The notes below the pieces were generated by a model that saw only the letters and a program-made list of their open reading frames with translations, did not search any database and had not been told where the DNA came from. A stretch of 64,000 nucleotides of DNA from Agrypnia vestita (taxonomy: Eukaryota > Arthropoda > Insecta > Trichoptera > Phryganeidae), in assembly GCA_016648135.1 (NCBI GenBank), contig JADDOH010000137.1, positions 1 through 64,000 on the forward strand, read 5' to 3'. Positions within the stretch are counted from its first letter, which is position 1, and every line of letters starts with the position of its first letter. The translations under genes and the position numbers were made by a program. Shown piece after piece: positions 1-9,188 of this stretch.

Positions 1-97
1 CAGAAATACATTCATATTAAAATAGATCTTATAAACTCAAATACAAATCAACAAAACAATACAACAAATACAAGAAAAAATACAAATATTACCAAAA

Positions 98-355
98 TCA
101 AAATAAGTCTCTTTTATTTAATAAGATATTCATTAATTCTGTATTTTGCCCTTTTTTATTAATATCCATTTTGACACGACATGGGATTTTATTTAATATT
201 TTTGGTATGACATATTTTAATGTTCTTTGTCCATATTTATTTATGACCTTCGGTATTCTTAGTCCTTCTTTAACCGTAAATCTGGTACTATGTTTATGAA
301 TCAATCTATGCTTATATGTCCCATCTTCATGATATCGTATCGTATATTGAAACAT
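98..355 (-). pseudogene. LINE ORF2 C-terminal remnant
   Basis: An 85-codon open frame reads like the far C-terminus of CR1/Jockey-type non-LTR retrotransposon proteins. It has a segment of the kind INKYGQRTLKYVIPKILNKIP (split here as INKYGQRTL and YVIPKILNKIP), where such proteins usually carry a conserved 'G.R.L...IP..LN.LP' pattern, followed by a short basic tail. No reverse transcriptase core is attached upstream on the minus strand. The assignment rests on pattern memory of the family tail, not on catalytic motifs, so it could also be a chance frame in AT-rich DNA. I take it as a 5'-truncated, decayed LINE copy. Confidence 0.45.
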
Positions 356-863
356 TAAATTAATTAAATTTTAATGTTATTTCCCTATCTCTTCATTACT
401 CTTTATTTTTGCATTTATAAAAACATGTACTAGAATTTGTAACACAAAACATTTTTTTTAAATTTAAATTAGTTTTTAAGCACCCTTACGAAGAAAATGA
501 TTTCTTCAATAAGAGTAAAATGATTTTGTGGTGACATTGTTAATAAGAATTAACTTTTCACCACTAATTTCTTGAAAATACCAACATGTTTTGGGGCTAA
601 TCGTCCCTTCATCAGGATACAACGTATACCAAAAATTAAAAATCTAAGGACCTACGGACAGTACCAAAATAAAAATAAATATATCGGAGAATACGAAAAC
701 AAATCTTAAAGATAAATATTTGTCAAAAGAACATGGTTATTCATAATGTTCAATTGACTATGTACACTTTTTCTCATTTTTAAAATTTTCTATTGTATCC
801 GATTGTAATCCTGTATAAATATAGGCGGATAAATAAATAATTTTTATGTTTTCAAAAAATTAG
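356..863 (-). repeat. Penelope-type repeat end with hammerhead-like motif
   Basis: AT-rich stretch. On the minus strand it carries TATC, CTGATGA (609-615), a short GGG/CCC stem, a degraded CAAAAC in place of GAAAC, then CATGTT. This is the layout seen at 8910, 7269 and 1708, so it belongs to the same dispersed family. The rest of the stretch shows nothing I can name. Confidence 0.5.
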
Positions 864-1228
864 ATGTATGATAGAGTAAAGAATGAAGATATTAGAAATG
901 AATGTAAAGTTGATCGTAGCATAATACATAGAATAAAAATAGGGTCGCTCATGTGGTTTGGGCATGTTGAGCGAATGAATGAGGAAAGAATGGTAAGAAA
1001 AATATATGATGCAAGTGTTGACGGCGCCAGAAAGAGAGGGCGACCACGGAAGACGTGGCATGACCAGATTAACCAGATACTGGAAAATGGTCCTGTGAGA
1101 AGCCTGAACAACCGTCGAGCTTGCATGCGATGATGTATGAAAGTTGTATGTCAGGACAGAAGAGTATGGCGCTCTATCCTCTCTGCCTACCCCCACGGGG
1201 AAACGGCGTGATGGTAAGTTAGTTAGTC
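864..1228 (+). pseudogene. LINE reverse transcriptase C-terminal domain and 3' tail
   Basis: An 89-codon frame matches the C-terminal region of a large arthropod LINE group, often annotated 'endonuclease-reverse transcriptase'. It has a WFGHVERM block near residues 31-38 and a basic GRPRKTWHDQI block near residues 59-69. A one-base slip after the last codon continues into a conserved-looking QDRRVW segment. The copy ends in GCGTGATGGTAAGT, a 3' terminal sequence that recurs at 24.93 kb and, in minus orientation, at 29.16 kb. The catalytic fingers and palm are missing, so this is a 5'-truncated dead copy. The opposite-strand frames here are shadows. Confidence 0.8.
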
Positions 1229-1679
1229 AAAAAATTAGGGGTGAAAATAAAGTACATTTATTTTTCTTCTTCTTCTCCCCGTCCCCTATCCCGATTCATT
1301 CAGGGTCGGGCCTCTTTGTGTGAGTGCGCCAGGGCACATTGTCCTGGATTGTCCGTACAAGGAGATTTTGGTATGGCAATTGTTTTTACGGTCGGTTGTC
1401 ACCTAACCTAACCTAACCCATCTATACTTTTTCCAAATTAGTGTTAAAAATATTATTAACTACATTAATAAAGATATTTAAAAGCAAATCCTGATTGAGT
1501 TCAAAGCATAGTGGTATGAAAATTAATTTTAGAAATTGTTAATAACAAATTAAATGTAATTATAAATCAGCTCCTTTTTGGAAATAACTACCTTTTAAAT
1601 TCGTTTTTACATTACTTCTTAATACACATATTCATCTACAATACATACATATTTTTGATTTTTTTAATCTATATACTTC
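1229..1679. other. AT-rich intergenic/intronic DNA
   Basis: No gene signal. Contains a short CCTAA run at about 1402-1418 (three units) of the kind scattered through insect genomes, and otherwise low-complexity AT sequence. Confidence 0.5.
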
Positions 1680-1850
1680 GACTTTTATTTTTAAGTACAC
1701 GATATATCCTGACAAATGGACCTTTGCCCCTAAAACATGATGATAATTCAATAAATTACTATTTAATACAAAGTTTTTTCTTGTTAATTATATAAATCAT
1801 GATACCACAAAGTCATTTTGCAGTTATTAAAGAAGCAAGAATTTTATTTT
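1680..1850 (+). repeat. Penelope-type repeat end with degraded hammerhead-like motif
   Basis: Shares the context of the 8880-9050 repeat: TATATC, CTGACAA at 1709-1715, ATGGACCTTTGCCCC, TAAAAC, CATGAT, GATAA, then a tail ending in an ACCACAAAGT...TTTTGCAGTTATT region. The core is mutated (CTGACAA for CTGANGA, TAAAAC for CGAAAC), so it is probably inactive. Confidence 0.5.
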
Positions 1851-2441
1851 GATAGATCGATATTTTTTCTAATTTATCTAACTTGTTCAAAATAAAAAGA
1901 TATATTTTGAATCGAGAAGTCTGAAGGGTTAAACGCATAATCCATTTTGTCCCTTGATGCCCTGTTTTTCCTTGTCCACATTCTTCGCTGTCAGATGCGA
2001 ATTTTTCATTTTTCATTTTCACTGCGCCCAGCTGGCTTGTGACCTTTTAGTGCTACAAATCACCGCGTCCGTAAGCTATGCACATATTCATACACTCCTC
2101 CCACCATAAATCTCGCGGCGGCTGCGCAGATTATCGTGAATCTCGTGTGTTTATGTACTGAAAATGTGTATTTATTCGCCGCCTTACTTAGATGAATTGG
2201 GTAAGCATTTAAATCGTATAAGATCCTATTATATTCGTTTAATAATATGGTTAATAATGGAGAGTGTCATTACTATCAGAAAATTGCAGAGAGAACTACA
2301 CTCTTCTGTCTTACTGCACAACTCTTAGTCTATCCACATTCATACATATTTGTTGTAAAGAAAATCGCAAAAGTGTCCTAACTTGGAAGAATAAAAAGAT
2401 ATATAACTAAAAACCAAATTAATTAATACATAATAAAAAAA
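1851..2441. other. no gene recognised
   Basis: Mostly AT-rich. A slightly more GC-rich single-copy-looking patch at about 2020-2200 carries no convincing splice-bounded frame. Confidence 0.4.
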
Positions 2442-2988
2442 AGTAACCCATAAAAACCAAGTTTTTATTATACTCCCTTTCTTTGTAAAATATAACAACA
2501 ATTAAAGACGAATTAAAACATATAACATAACACTTAACTTACAGTAATTTAATATATTTCTAAAATGTCAGATGTTTTGAGCTTTGATAAGACACTTCAT
2601 GCTTTGAAGATTAAATTCTAAAAACATTTGTAAGTCAATTTAGATTTTCGACATTCGTAGTGAAGTACCTATTATGCATACCGACTGAATAGTTCAAATT
2701 TAGAGAATATTCCGCGACGTTATCGGGCCGCCGTAATCAAACTTTTCTAATGATTCCAATTTGAAAAAACCAATAAAATTTCTAAAAATCCGAAATTATA
2801 CTATATTTATTAATTTTTTTAACGAAAATTTGATAGATCTTCTTGATCGTCGCCACGAGTCTACTTGCCAAGTTTCAGCTCGATTGGATCACGGGAAAAG
2901 GGTCGAAAATTAATCCAAAGTTTTTGTTGACGGCAAGCCGGCAAGCAAGCAGACGCAACGAGTTAATATGAAGGGAGTAAATACAAGT
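2442..2988. repeat. repeat family with CTCCCTTT inverted ends, copy 1
   Basis: Begins with a stretch shared with 13557 and 63666 (ACCCATAAAAACCAAG, then TACTCCCTTT) and ends with ATGAAGGGAGTA, the reverse complement of the CTCCCTTT motif. Near the right end lies AAGTTTCAGCTCGATTGGAT, also present in copy 2. There is no reading frame, so this is a non-autonomous element. Short inverted termini suggest a DNA transposon derivative, but I cannot place the superfamily. Confidence 0.65.
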
Positions 2989-3183
2989 TTATTATCCTCC
3001 CGCACATAGATTATTGTTCCAATATATTATTTATAAGCAACGAAGGAATGCTAAAGAAACTTCAAATATTACAAAACAGATCAATGCGCATAATATTGAA
3101 GTGTAAAAGGAGAACAAAAATGTTGAATGCTCTAGGACTAGAAACAGTAAATCAAATAATAAAGTATAATGTAATGGAGAAAT
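2989..3183 (+). pseudogene. LINE reverse transcriptase fragment (C-terminal thumb)
   Basis: Immediately after the CTCCCTTT repeat, the plus strand reads ILPHIDYCSNILF, then LKKLQILQNRSMRIIL. This is the PH.DYC...LQ.LQNRA.R.I signature downstream of the RT palm in CR1/Jockey-clade LINEs. Only about 65 residues survive. The sharp start at the end of the repeat suggests that one insertion truncated the other. No start codon or catalytic YADD box is present. Confidence 0.75.
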
Positions 3184-4567
3184 TTGTTTCACACTGAATT
3201 TGATATTTACGTCCAGCGGGCTTTAGGGCAGGCAGCCCGTCGGTCTCTTGATTTCTCTCAGGGACCATTGGACGACTGCATTCGTCCAGCAAGTCTCCGT
3301 CCTCAGAGTAATGTGGCCTGGCAGATGACAGTGGAAGGAAAACTAGTTAATTTCCAAATTATATTATTAATGGACTTAGCGCGAACATTGTGAAGATTAT
3401 TCATGATGATCGTTGAATTAGGTGAAAAACATTAATTTTTTGTCTCTACATGAGTACCTTATAAAGTAATTTTATTTTTATTATAACCTAATCAATATAA
3501 AAATTCTATATTTGAAAGTAGTCAGTTTAATACTTCACCTGACGGTGAGAGATTCTGTTACTCTCGAAACTTATATACGTCGAAAAATATAGAATAGAGA
3601 TATGTACCAAAATTAAGGTGTTTCACCTTATTTATTTACCAAATTATTTAATTTGGGCTTGTATTATTTATACAGTCTCTAATAGATGGTAAGAGAATTC
3701 TGTTGACATTAAATGTATGCCTAATTTGTTGAATTAATATACCAAAGAAGGCACAAAACTCCAATGGATCGTTGCCAGATAAAGTAATGTTATGTGAATA
3801 AATATATACTAAATTAAATGCCCCTTTAGTTTAATTTTTGGAAAACTATTTATTTATTTATTTATTTATTTAAGCATACACAGTGAGTACAGAGTTATAT
3901 ATTTTTAGTTTTATGTAAAATATATTCACGGTCTCCTTAACTAGACCAAGGTCTGTGGTAAATGAATCAGGTTTAACCGTTTTATTCAACAGGGGAATCT
4001 AAACAACAACGATTTTCTCTAAACAAACTATATTAAAAAATTTACAAAATTAAGGATGAAATTAAGAATTGGACGTTAAAATTGCAACATTAAGCTCACA
4101 CAGCAATCCGCATAATAGACGTAAAATTTCCTGCGACCTCTGAATCTGTAGTAAAAGAAGAAACATTTTGTTTCTTACTAATTTTTTTTGTGAGCGACTG
4201 TGAATTTCCCTGGAGAAGTTTGAGACTGCCCCCGGCAAGAGCTGCTCCAGAACACAGAGGAACACGACCCTAATTGCAGACCTCCATTACGATTTCAGCG
4301 CACTGTATCCAGATGGATAGACACAAACAACTAACAAGATAGTTGGTCCAGTGTTTTTCAATATTTTTGCTAAAGCGATTCTCTAGTTAACTCTCGCGGC
4401 ACACCAAGCGTCGAAATAATAATAATTGAAAATGATCTATGATCATAGCACGACATATAAACTTTGTCGATCTTGCGCATAGCTTCGACTAAAATAGCGG
4501 TATTTCGGATGACGAAAAAAATATGCGTTAGATCGTCCAGTTTTAATTATTTATTATTAAGAAAAGT
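3184..4567. other. repeat-derived stretch with hammerhead-like motif and TTTA run
   Basis: Holds a hammerhead-like core on the plus strand at 3540-3570 (listed separately). A (TTTA)n run at about 3847-3872 is probably the 3' tail of an ancient minus-strand LINE. A minus frame at 4062-4265 could be that element's tail, but I do not recognise it. No host gene seen. Confidence 0.4.
3540..3570 (+). ncRNA. hammerhead-like core, CTGACGG variant
   Basis: CTGACGG, T, GAGAG/CTCTC helix closed by a 9-base loop, then GAAAC. It differs from the CUGANGA consensus at one position. The flanks do not form an obvious helix I, so it is probably decayed. Confidence 0.4.
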
Positions 4568-4700
4568 GGATGGAAGTCTTCTATACGATTGGCTCGGGGC
4601 TTACAACCTGTATGAGCTGGCTTAAGTGATAACTACACAATGCTTCACCAATTCCATCGTAAGAATATCCACACATTATTACATTTTTTAAAGTTATACA
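4568..4700 (+). repeat. MITE fragment (GGGCTTACAACCTGTAT family)
   Basis: Contains the internal segment GGGCTTACAACCTGTATGAG and a CACCAATTCCATCGTAAGA block that recur at 62.27 kb and, more diverged, at 38.03 kb. The TCTCACAGAG terminus seen in those copies is missing, so this copy is truncated. Confidence 0.55.
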
Positions 4701-5296
4701 TATAGTTCGAATCAAGAACATTTCGTGTATTGCAATGACCTCTGCTAGAGACACCTGTTCTTATTTATTTTTTCTCATTAACAAGTTATTATATATAGAT
4801 TTCGCAACTGGTGATGATTCCTCTATATTTTATTTTTCAGAGTGGAGTTTTTTTAGCAACATTCTAGCAACATTACCTATATATGATATTCTTTCGAATT
4901 ATTACATATGTATCTACTAGAATACGCCTGAAAATTAATATTTACAACTTTTAACTTCTATTGGGCACTATTAGCTTGTTACAACTTGTATTAGTGCAAT
5001 ATAGCACTAACAGCATATTATATTTTTAACAATATTTTTAAATTAAAATAAGTTCTAAGAACACAGTCACTGGATCCTTAATTAAATAATCATCCCTCTG
5101 GGGACCAAATCTAGTAACTGTATTTTTAGAACGTACTTTCTTATTAAAAATGTATAAAGGTATCATTACAATGGCGGGCTTATTGCCAGTTGGCCAACCA
5201 ACCACATCATTAAGTGGAGCAGTTGATATACCTAGCATACAATTTTAGTGACAAAACTAACTCAACGATAATGAGACAAGTTGTGTCACAACACAT
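4701..5296. other. no gene recognised
   Basis: AT-rich sequence. Frames at 4735-4920 (plus) and 5038-5238 (minus) have no family signature or flanking splice logic and are treated as chance. Confidence 0.4.
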
Positions 5297-5324
5297 CAGC
5301 CCTGATAATCCGAAACGTCGGCTG
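5297..5324 (+). ncRNA. degenerate hammerhead-like motif lacking helix II
   Basis: CAGCC (5297-5301) pairs perfectly with GGCTG (5320-5324). Between them lie CTGATAA, TCC, GAAAC and GTC. This resembles helix I, a mutated CUGANGA, GAAAC and a GUC triplet, with helix II reduced to almost nothing. Probably a deleted member of the dispersed set described at 57825. Confidence 0.35.
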
Positions 5325-5502
5325 GAAAGGTCGGGAAACATGGCAGGATATCCCAGAAATAACACACCAGAAGATGATAACCTAAGAACATTTTTAGGGC
5401 ATCATTTGTGTTATGTATCCCAAAATTAGGATCTGGAGACCAAATAAGGTTAAAATTTTCTTCAATATATTCAAAAATAAATATCAAGAAACAAGACGCT
5501 GT

Positions 5503-5715
5503 GCTATAGTGATGGTATTTTAACCGGTTCCACGATAACCGTTATTTGAGATTTGTATCTGATTGTACTGATGATTGGCAACTGATTTTTTGCAATCCGA
5601 CAAATCTTGTATTCTAGACAACAGTTATATCTAACCATTGATAAAATCAGATACAAATCTCAAATAACTGTACCATGAATAATCGGTTAAAATAATGGTT
5701 TGATCATCGCTACTG
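5503..5715. mobile_element. fold-back MITE
   Basis: Two long inverted arms (about 5503-5565 and 5644-5715) share ATTTGAGATTTGTATCTGAT and its complement, and outer blocks AGTGATGG.../...CCATCGCTA-like and TTTTAACCG. The roughly 80-base spacer has no frame. The terminal TAGTGATG-like sequence recalls hAT-type MITEs, but the superfamily is inference. Confidence 0.65.
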
Positions 5716-6245
5716 CACTAACCACACGCCAGCTTAAAGAAGAGAGAGGGGGAGAGCTGACGCTCTCTCTTTTTATAGCACCAATTTATAATCCCGTTTA
5801 AGTGCCTAAATACACCACAGTTTATGTTCCAAGATCATTTTTGCTAGCAACTTTGCCTTAAATTAAGAGATGGAGGATCTTGTACTTCACTAAATGTCTC
5901 ATGATATGGCTAAAATGTTGATATTTGCGGGTTTATGTTGGCTAAACGATTTATTTTTCCTTATGCATCTGGATCATCATATTATCATTTATAACTCTTA
6001 TCAATTCGGTTTATTTTTATAAGCCATCTATAGATCCACATCTCAAATGATTCAAGTCACTTTATTATTGTTTCAGATGAGGTTTTAAGAGGCATGAACA
6101 AATCAAAAGAACCAATAAAGATATTTTATATAACAGGCTACATTCTGCTTAAGATTATTTGAGTCATACGCCTATGATTGGCATCTAGGCCGAAATCAAA
6201 AACAGAATAGGCAACTTCCGTGGATAAGTTGTAGTTAAAAAAAAA
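5716..6245. other. no gene recognised
   Basis: A short purine-rich GAGAGAGGGGGAGAG patch near 5742, then ordinary AT-rich sequence. Confidence 0.4.
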
Positions 6246-6645
6246 TGTTTTAAATGCCGCCGCAAGACTCATTACCGGTGTTTCAAAGTCTGCGCACATC
6301 TCACACCGCCTTCAAAACCTAAACTGGCTTAAATGTCCAGAGAGGATTGAATATATGTTATGCCTCACAATATTCAAGGCTATTCACAACATGGCCACTC
6401 AATACATTACTGACTTCTGCATTCCATTTACCGCAAATAACAGATAACTAACATTATGCTCAGCATTAACATCTAATACAAGTAGGTTAGTTGAAGTAAA
6501 TCGCGTCCACGAAACAAATTTCGGTGACCTGCTTTCGCGGTGGCTGGACCAAAGTTATGTAATAAACTACCTAATAAACTGAGACAAATAGACAGCTTAA
6601 CACAGTTCAAAAAACAACTTAAAACGCACTGGTTTAGACAATCAC
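6246..6645 (+). pseudogene. LINE reverse transcriptase C-terminal remnant
   Basis: In broken frames the plus strand encodes NAAARLITGVSKSAHIS, then LQNLNWLKCPERIEYM, LTIFKAIHNMATQYI and finally AGPKLCNKLPNKLRQIDSL with QFKKQLKTHWF. This is the well-known tail of CR1/RTE-X-like LINE proteins (N.AARL..G, HW.P...RI.YK, FKALH, A.P.LWN.LP). An in-frame stop after FTANNR and at least one frameshift show it is dead. The open stretch 6540-6740 is only its last part. Confidence 0.85.
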
Positions 6646-7150
6646 CCTCCAAAGCTACTGTGAAAGGTGAAGCCTTCCATGCGTCTTTGGAGGTAAAACT
6701 TGGTGGTGCGGTAGGAGGGTACTTCCGGAAAACCGTTTGAAAGACACTGAGCTGAGGAGTACCTGAAGAGAACTCGTACAAGTCAGCAGCTGAAACTCTG
6801 AAACAGGAAACCGACAGGGAGCAGTATTACTTGATTAAAGTTTCTTGTAGGGGATTGTTTCCACGGTTCCAACAACGAATCGACAGGTGCCGTCACTCAG
6901 TATTAATTTAATGAACTTGCGTAATCCGATTTATGCACATTTCGAGAGATCGATAATGCAGTCCAAATTGCACAACGTTCCGAATTGCGACGTTGCAACG
7001 ACATAATTGCATTACGTGGTTATTTATGTATTACGGAATAATGTCATTTCAGCCATATGTTGTGCCGTATGTGGCTCTAATGTGAATACGCCTTTCACGC
7101 AAAATTTGATTATACAATATAATATACTGATTATTTTAGAGTGTTTTGTA
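6646..7150. other. no gene recognised
   Basis: Probably the decayed 3'UTR of the preceding LINE, then single-copy-looking AT-rich DNA. No frame of interest. Confidence 0.35.
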
Positions 7151-7330
7151 AAACATAATTAAAGCCCATCAATAATGACTAAAAAAAAATATTTTCGAAT
7201 TTATACAATATATTATAAAAAGAAAACATTTTGTATAAAAAAAACACTATTTACTGAATTATCAACATGTTTCGAGACCAATGCTTCCTTCGTCAGGATA
7301 CAATATATATTAAATATTAAAATTCGAAGT
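7151..7330 (-). repeat. Penelope-type repeat end with hammerhead-like motif
   Basis: On the minus strand it reads TATC, CTGACGA (7290-7296), AGGAAGCATTGGTCTC, GAAAC (7269-7273), CATGTT, GATAA. Helix II is weak here, but the core and the order of blocks match the copy at 8910-8937. TATC and GATA can pair as a short helix I. Confidence 0.6.
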
Positions 7331-8032
7331 ATAGACATAAATATAAGAAAAAAATAAGTTAATGGGATTTGAATAACTAATAAAGAAATAATGTGAAAAC
7401 AAATTGAGTGAAAAAAAATGTGTGGAATTCTTGATTCACCGTTGATTTTGTTGAGATGTGTCGTTTACGTGAGTGAGAAATGATGAGTTCTAGGGACCGT
7501 ATCTTGGGGGAATCCAAATTCACCTATTGGTGGATTACTTGGAGATTCATTTGATCTGACTGATTGGGGTATATTCGTTGAGTGGCTTTTTACCCGTTTG
7601 GGGCCATTTGGTCAATCCCGTTCTCTTTTGGTTCTGATACGAGTTGTTCGTGGGAGATACTATCGAGTACTTCCCTCGAATCGATGGAGATACCTGTACA
7701 ATTACTTGATTTGTTCAATTTATTTTGCATGACGGTGAATGTTTTGCGGTTGCGGCTTGTCTGCATATTTCCCCAGTGAAGCCGAATGGGTTCTCATTTA
7801 TGGTAGAATTGACTTTTGTGATTGAGTTTGGTGTCTTTTGACTACTTTTTCTATATTATTATTTTCTTGTCTGTTTATTCTGTGTATTGGATTATTAATT
7901 AAGATTTTTGATGTATTAAATAAATAATATATTACTGTCTAATAAATTAGATTACCCACTAATAATTTAAAATATGTTTTACTTTACTTTGTAATACACA
8001 CACACAATATGAGCTATTAAATTACAACTATA
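7331..8032. other. unassigned, possible transposon ORF remnant on minus strand
   Basis: On the minus strand, about 7764-7590, a 57-codon open run (starting MQTSRNRKTFTVMQNKL) is rich in polar residues and followed by a stop. It lies between two Penelope-type hammerhead-like ends, so it could be a remnant of a Penelope ORF1-type region, but I see no domain signature. The plus-strand frame at 7582-7779 is its shadow or chance. Confidence 0.3.
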
Positions 8033-8064
8033 GTTTCGAGAGGAGTAGTCTCTCTCATCATCAG
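8033..8064 (-). ncRNA. hammerhead-like motif at 3' end of Penelope fragment
   Basis: Minus strand: CTATAC, CTGATGA (8064-8058), T, GAGAG/CTCTC hairpin with a 9-base loop, GAAAC (8037-8033), TATAG. CTATA and TATAG are complementary. It lies about 60 bases downstream of the Penelope GIY-YIG fragment on the same strand, which fits published reports of hammerheads in Penelope terminal repeats. Helix III and the cleavage triplet are not clear in this copy. Confidence 0.6.
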
Positions 8065-8125
8065 GTATAGATAATAACTAACTTAAATACAAAATTTATC
8101 AATCTAATTGGGTAGGTCAAGGGGG

Positions 8126-8407
8126 TCAGGGGGGCGCGCGGCAGGGAAGGGTATTTTTTCCGCCGAACAGCTCTAGGAGTGGTGAAGTGGACTGAAATGT
8201 GGTATTATTTATTAATGTGTTTCCAGAATTTAAATTTTTTAGGATTTCAACGGTTTCCAAACTATTCATTATCCATCCTCTATGAGGAACCGAATGGAGT
8301 AATTTTAATTTGTGACTATTGAAAGAATGATTGGTGTTAATGATATGATTGGCAAATTCGTATGAAGTTAATAGTTTAAATTTTTTGGACCTCTCTATCA
8401 AAGTCAA
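8126..8407 (-). pseudogene. Penelope-like element, GIY-YIG endonuclease region (C-terminal fragment)
   Basis: A 93-codon frame aligns with the C-terminal end of Penelope-like retroelement proteins. It has SYEFANHIINTNHSF (residues about 15-29), a hydrophobic LKLLHSV strand, and NSLETVEILKN (about 48-58), where the glutamate corresponds to the catalytic Glu region of the GIY-YIG nuclease. The GIY and YIG strands themselves and all of the reverse transcriptase are missing on this strand. Directly upstream the sequence switches into an oppositely oriented RT-thumb fragment, so the element is rearranged as well as truncated. Downstream lies a hammerhead-like end (8033-8064). The family call is firm; activity is excluded. 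Confidence 0.8.
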
Positions 8408-8453
8408 TAATAATAGATTACAATTTAATATTTACCGAAAACCCACAATAAGC
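8376..8453 (+). pseudogene. Penelope-like RT thumb fragment (plus arm)
   Basis: The plus strand encodes NFLDLSIKV followed by NNNRLQFNIYRKPTIS. This is the FLD..I....+L.F.IYRKPT signature found just after the reverse transcriptase palm in Penelope-like elements. The frame loses similarity right after KPTIS. Its last 49 bases (8405-8453) form one arm of an inverted repeat with 8537-8585, and it runs against the minus-strand GIY-YIG fragment. It is therefore one product of an inversion or template switch, not part of an intact ORF. Confidence 0.75.
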
Positions 8454-8585
8454 GAAAATACACTTTGCGAAAAATTCTGTATAATGGTCCTATTTCTAAT
8501 AAAATTACAAATTGCTTCCCTACTCACATTAGACCAGCTTATTGTGGGTTTTCTGTAAATGTTAAATTGCAATCTATTATTATTG
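8405..8585. repeat. inverted duplication of Penelope RT thumb segment
   Basis: Arms 8405-8453 and 8537-8585 are reverse complements over 49 bases with three mismatches, separated by 83 bases. Each arm read outward-in encodes NNRLQFNIYRKPTIS. Penelope copies are often found as partial, tandem or inverted multimers, and this fits. Confidence 0.85.
8537..8585 (-). pseudogene. Penelope-like RT thumb fragment (minus arm)
   Basis: Second, oppositely oriented copy of the IYRKPT segment. The longer minus frame 8432-8683 that contains it runs through non-homologous sequence on both sides and is not a gene. Confidence 0.7.
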
Positions 8586-8879
8586 GAGCAGTTGGCTTTG
8601 AATTTTGGACAAAAGTTTACAGAAACATTATTCAGGATTACATAATAATAATAAAAATGAAGAAAAATAAAGATTTGTCGCAACAGGAGTGAAGAGACCG
8701 TGACAGGGTGTAGATTTTTTTGATTTTTTTAAATGCTTATAATTTTTTAAACACATGACTTAGATTCTTTACTTAATTTTACTTAGGGACACCCTGTATA
8801 TTTTTAATTAAATAAATAAAAATAAAATAAAAAATGTTAAAAAGTTACTGTTCGCATATTTAATTTGGTAGTAACTCTT
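8586..8879. other. no gene recognised
   Basis: AT-rich flank of the Penelope rearrangement; includes a GGGACACCCTGTATA motif near 8788 of the type found at MITE ends. Confidence 0.35.
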
Positions 8880-9060
8880 TTAATTTATATTTTTAGTGTA
8901 CACTTTATCCTGATGAGGAAACCATTGGCCCCGAAACGTATCGATAATTTAAAAAAATAATGGTTTTATATAAAGTGTTTTCTTTTTATTAAAACAAATA
9001 ATGTTATTACAAAGTTATTTTGCTATTATTGAAGAATTTATACAAAAAATATAGTATGCT
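8880..9060 (+). repeat. Penelope-type repeat end
   Basis: Contains the hammerhead-like motif at 8905-8947 and then a tail (TATAAAGTGTTTTCTTTTTA ... ACAAAGTTATTTTGC) shared with 1740-1850 and with the 31.1 and 57.95 kb repeats. The tail ends TATTATTGAAGAAT, repeated almost exactly at 57.96 kb. Confidence 0.55.
8905..8947 (+). ncRNA. hammerhead-like ribozyme motif
   Basis: TTATC (8905-8909) pairs with GATAA (8943-8947) as helix I. CTGATGA (8910-8916) is intact; GG/CC closes helix II with an inner CCATTGG; GAAA (8933-8936) is intact; then six bases CGTATC with an AUC triplet before helix I. Here helix II follows CTGATGA directly, as in the canonical fold. Helix III would be at most one base pair. 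Confidence 0.6.
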
Positions 9061-9188
9061 GAAATACCTATCATCTAGTATTGATTCTAAATTTGGTGAG
9101 GTTCATAAAGGTAATTAAATTCTGGACTGCACTCTAATGTCCCGAGACCAGACGATCGCTCCCGATTTCCTGGCGCTGAGTCAACTAT

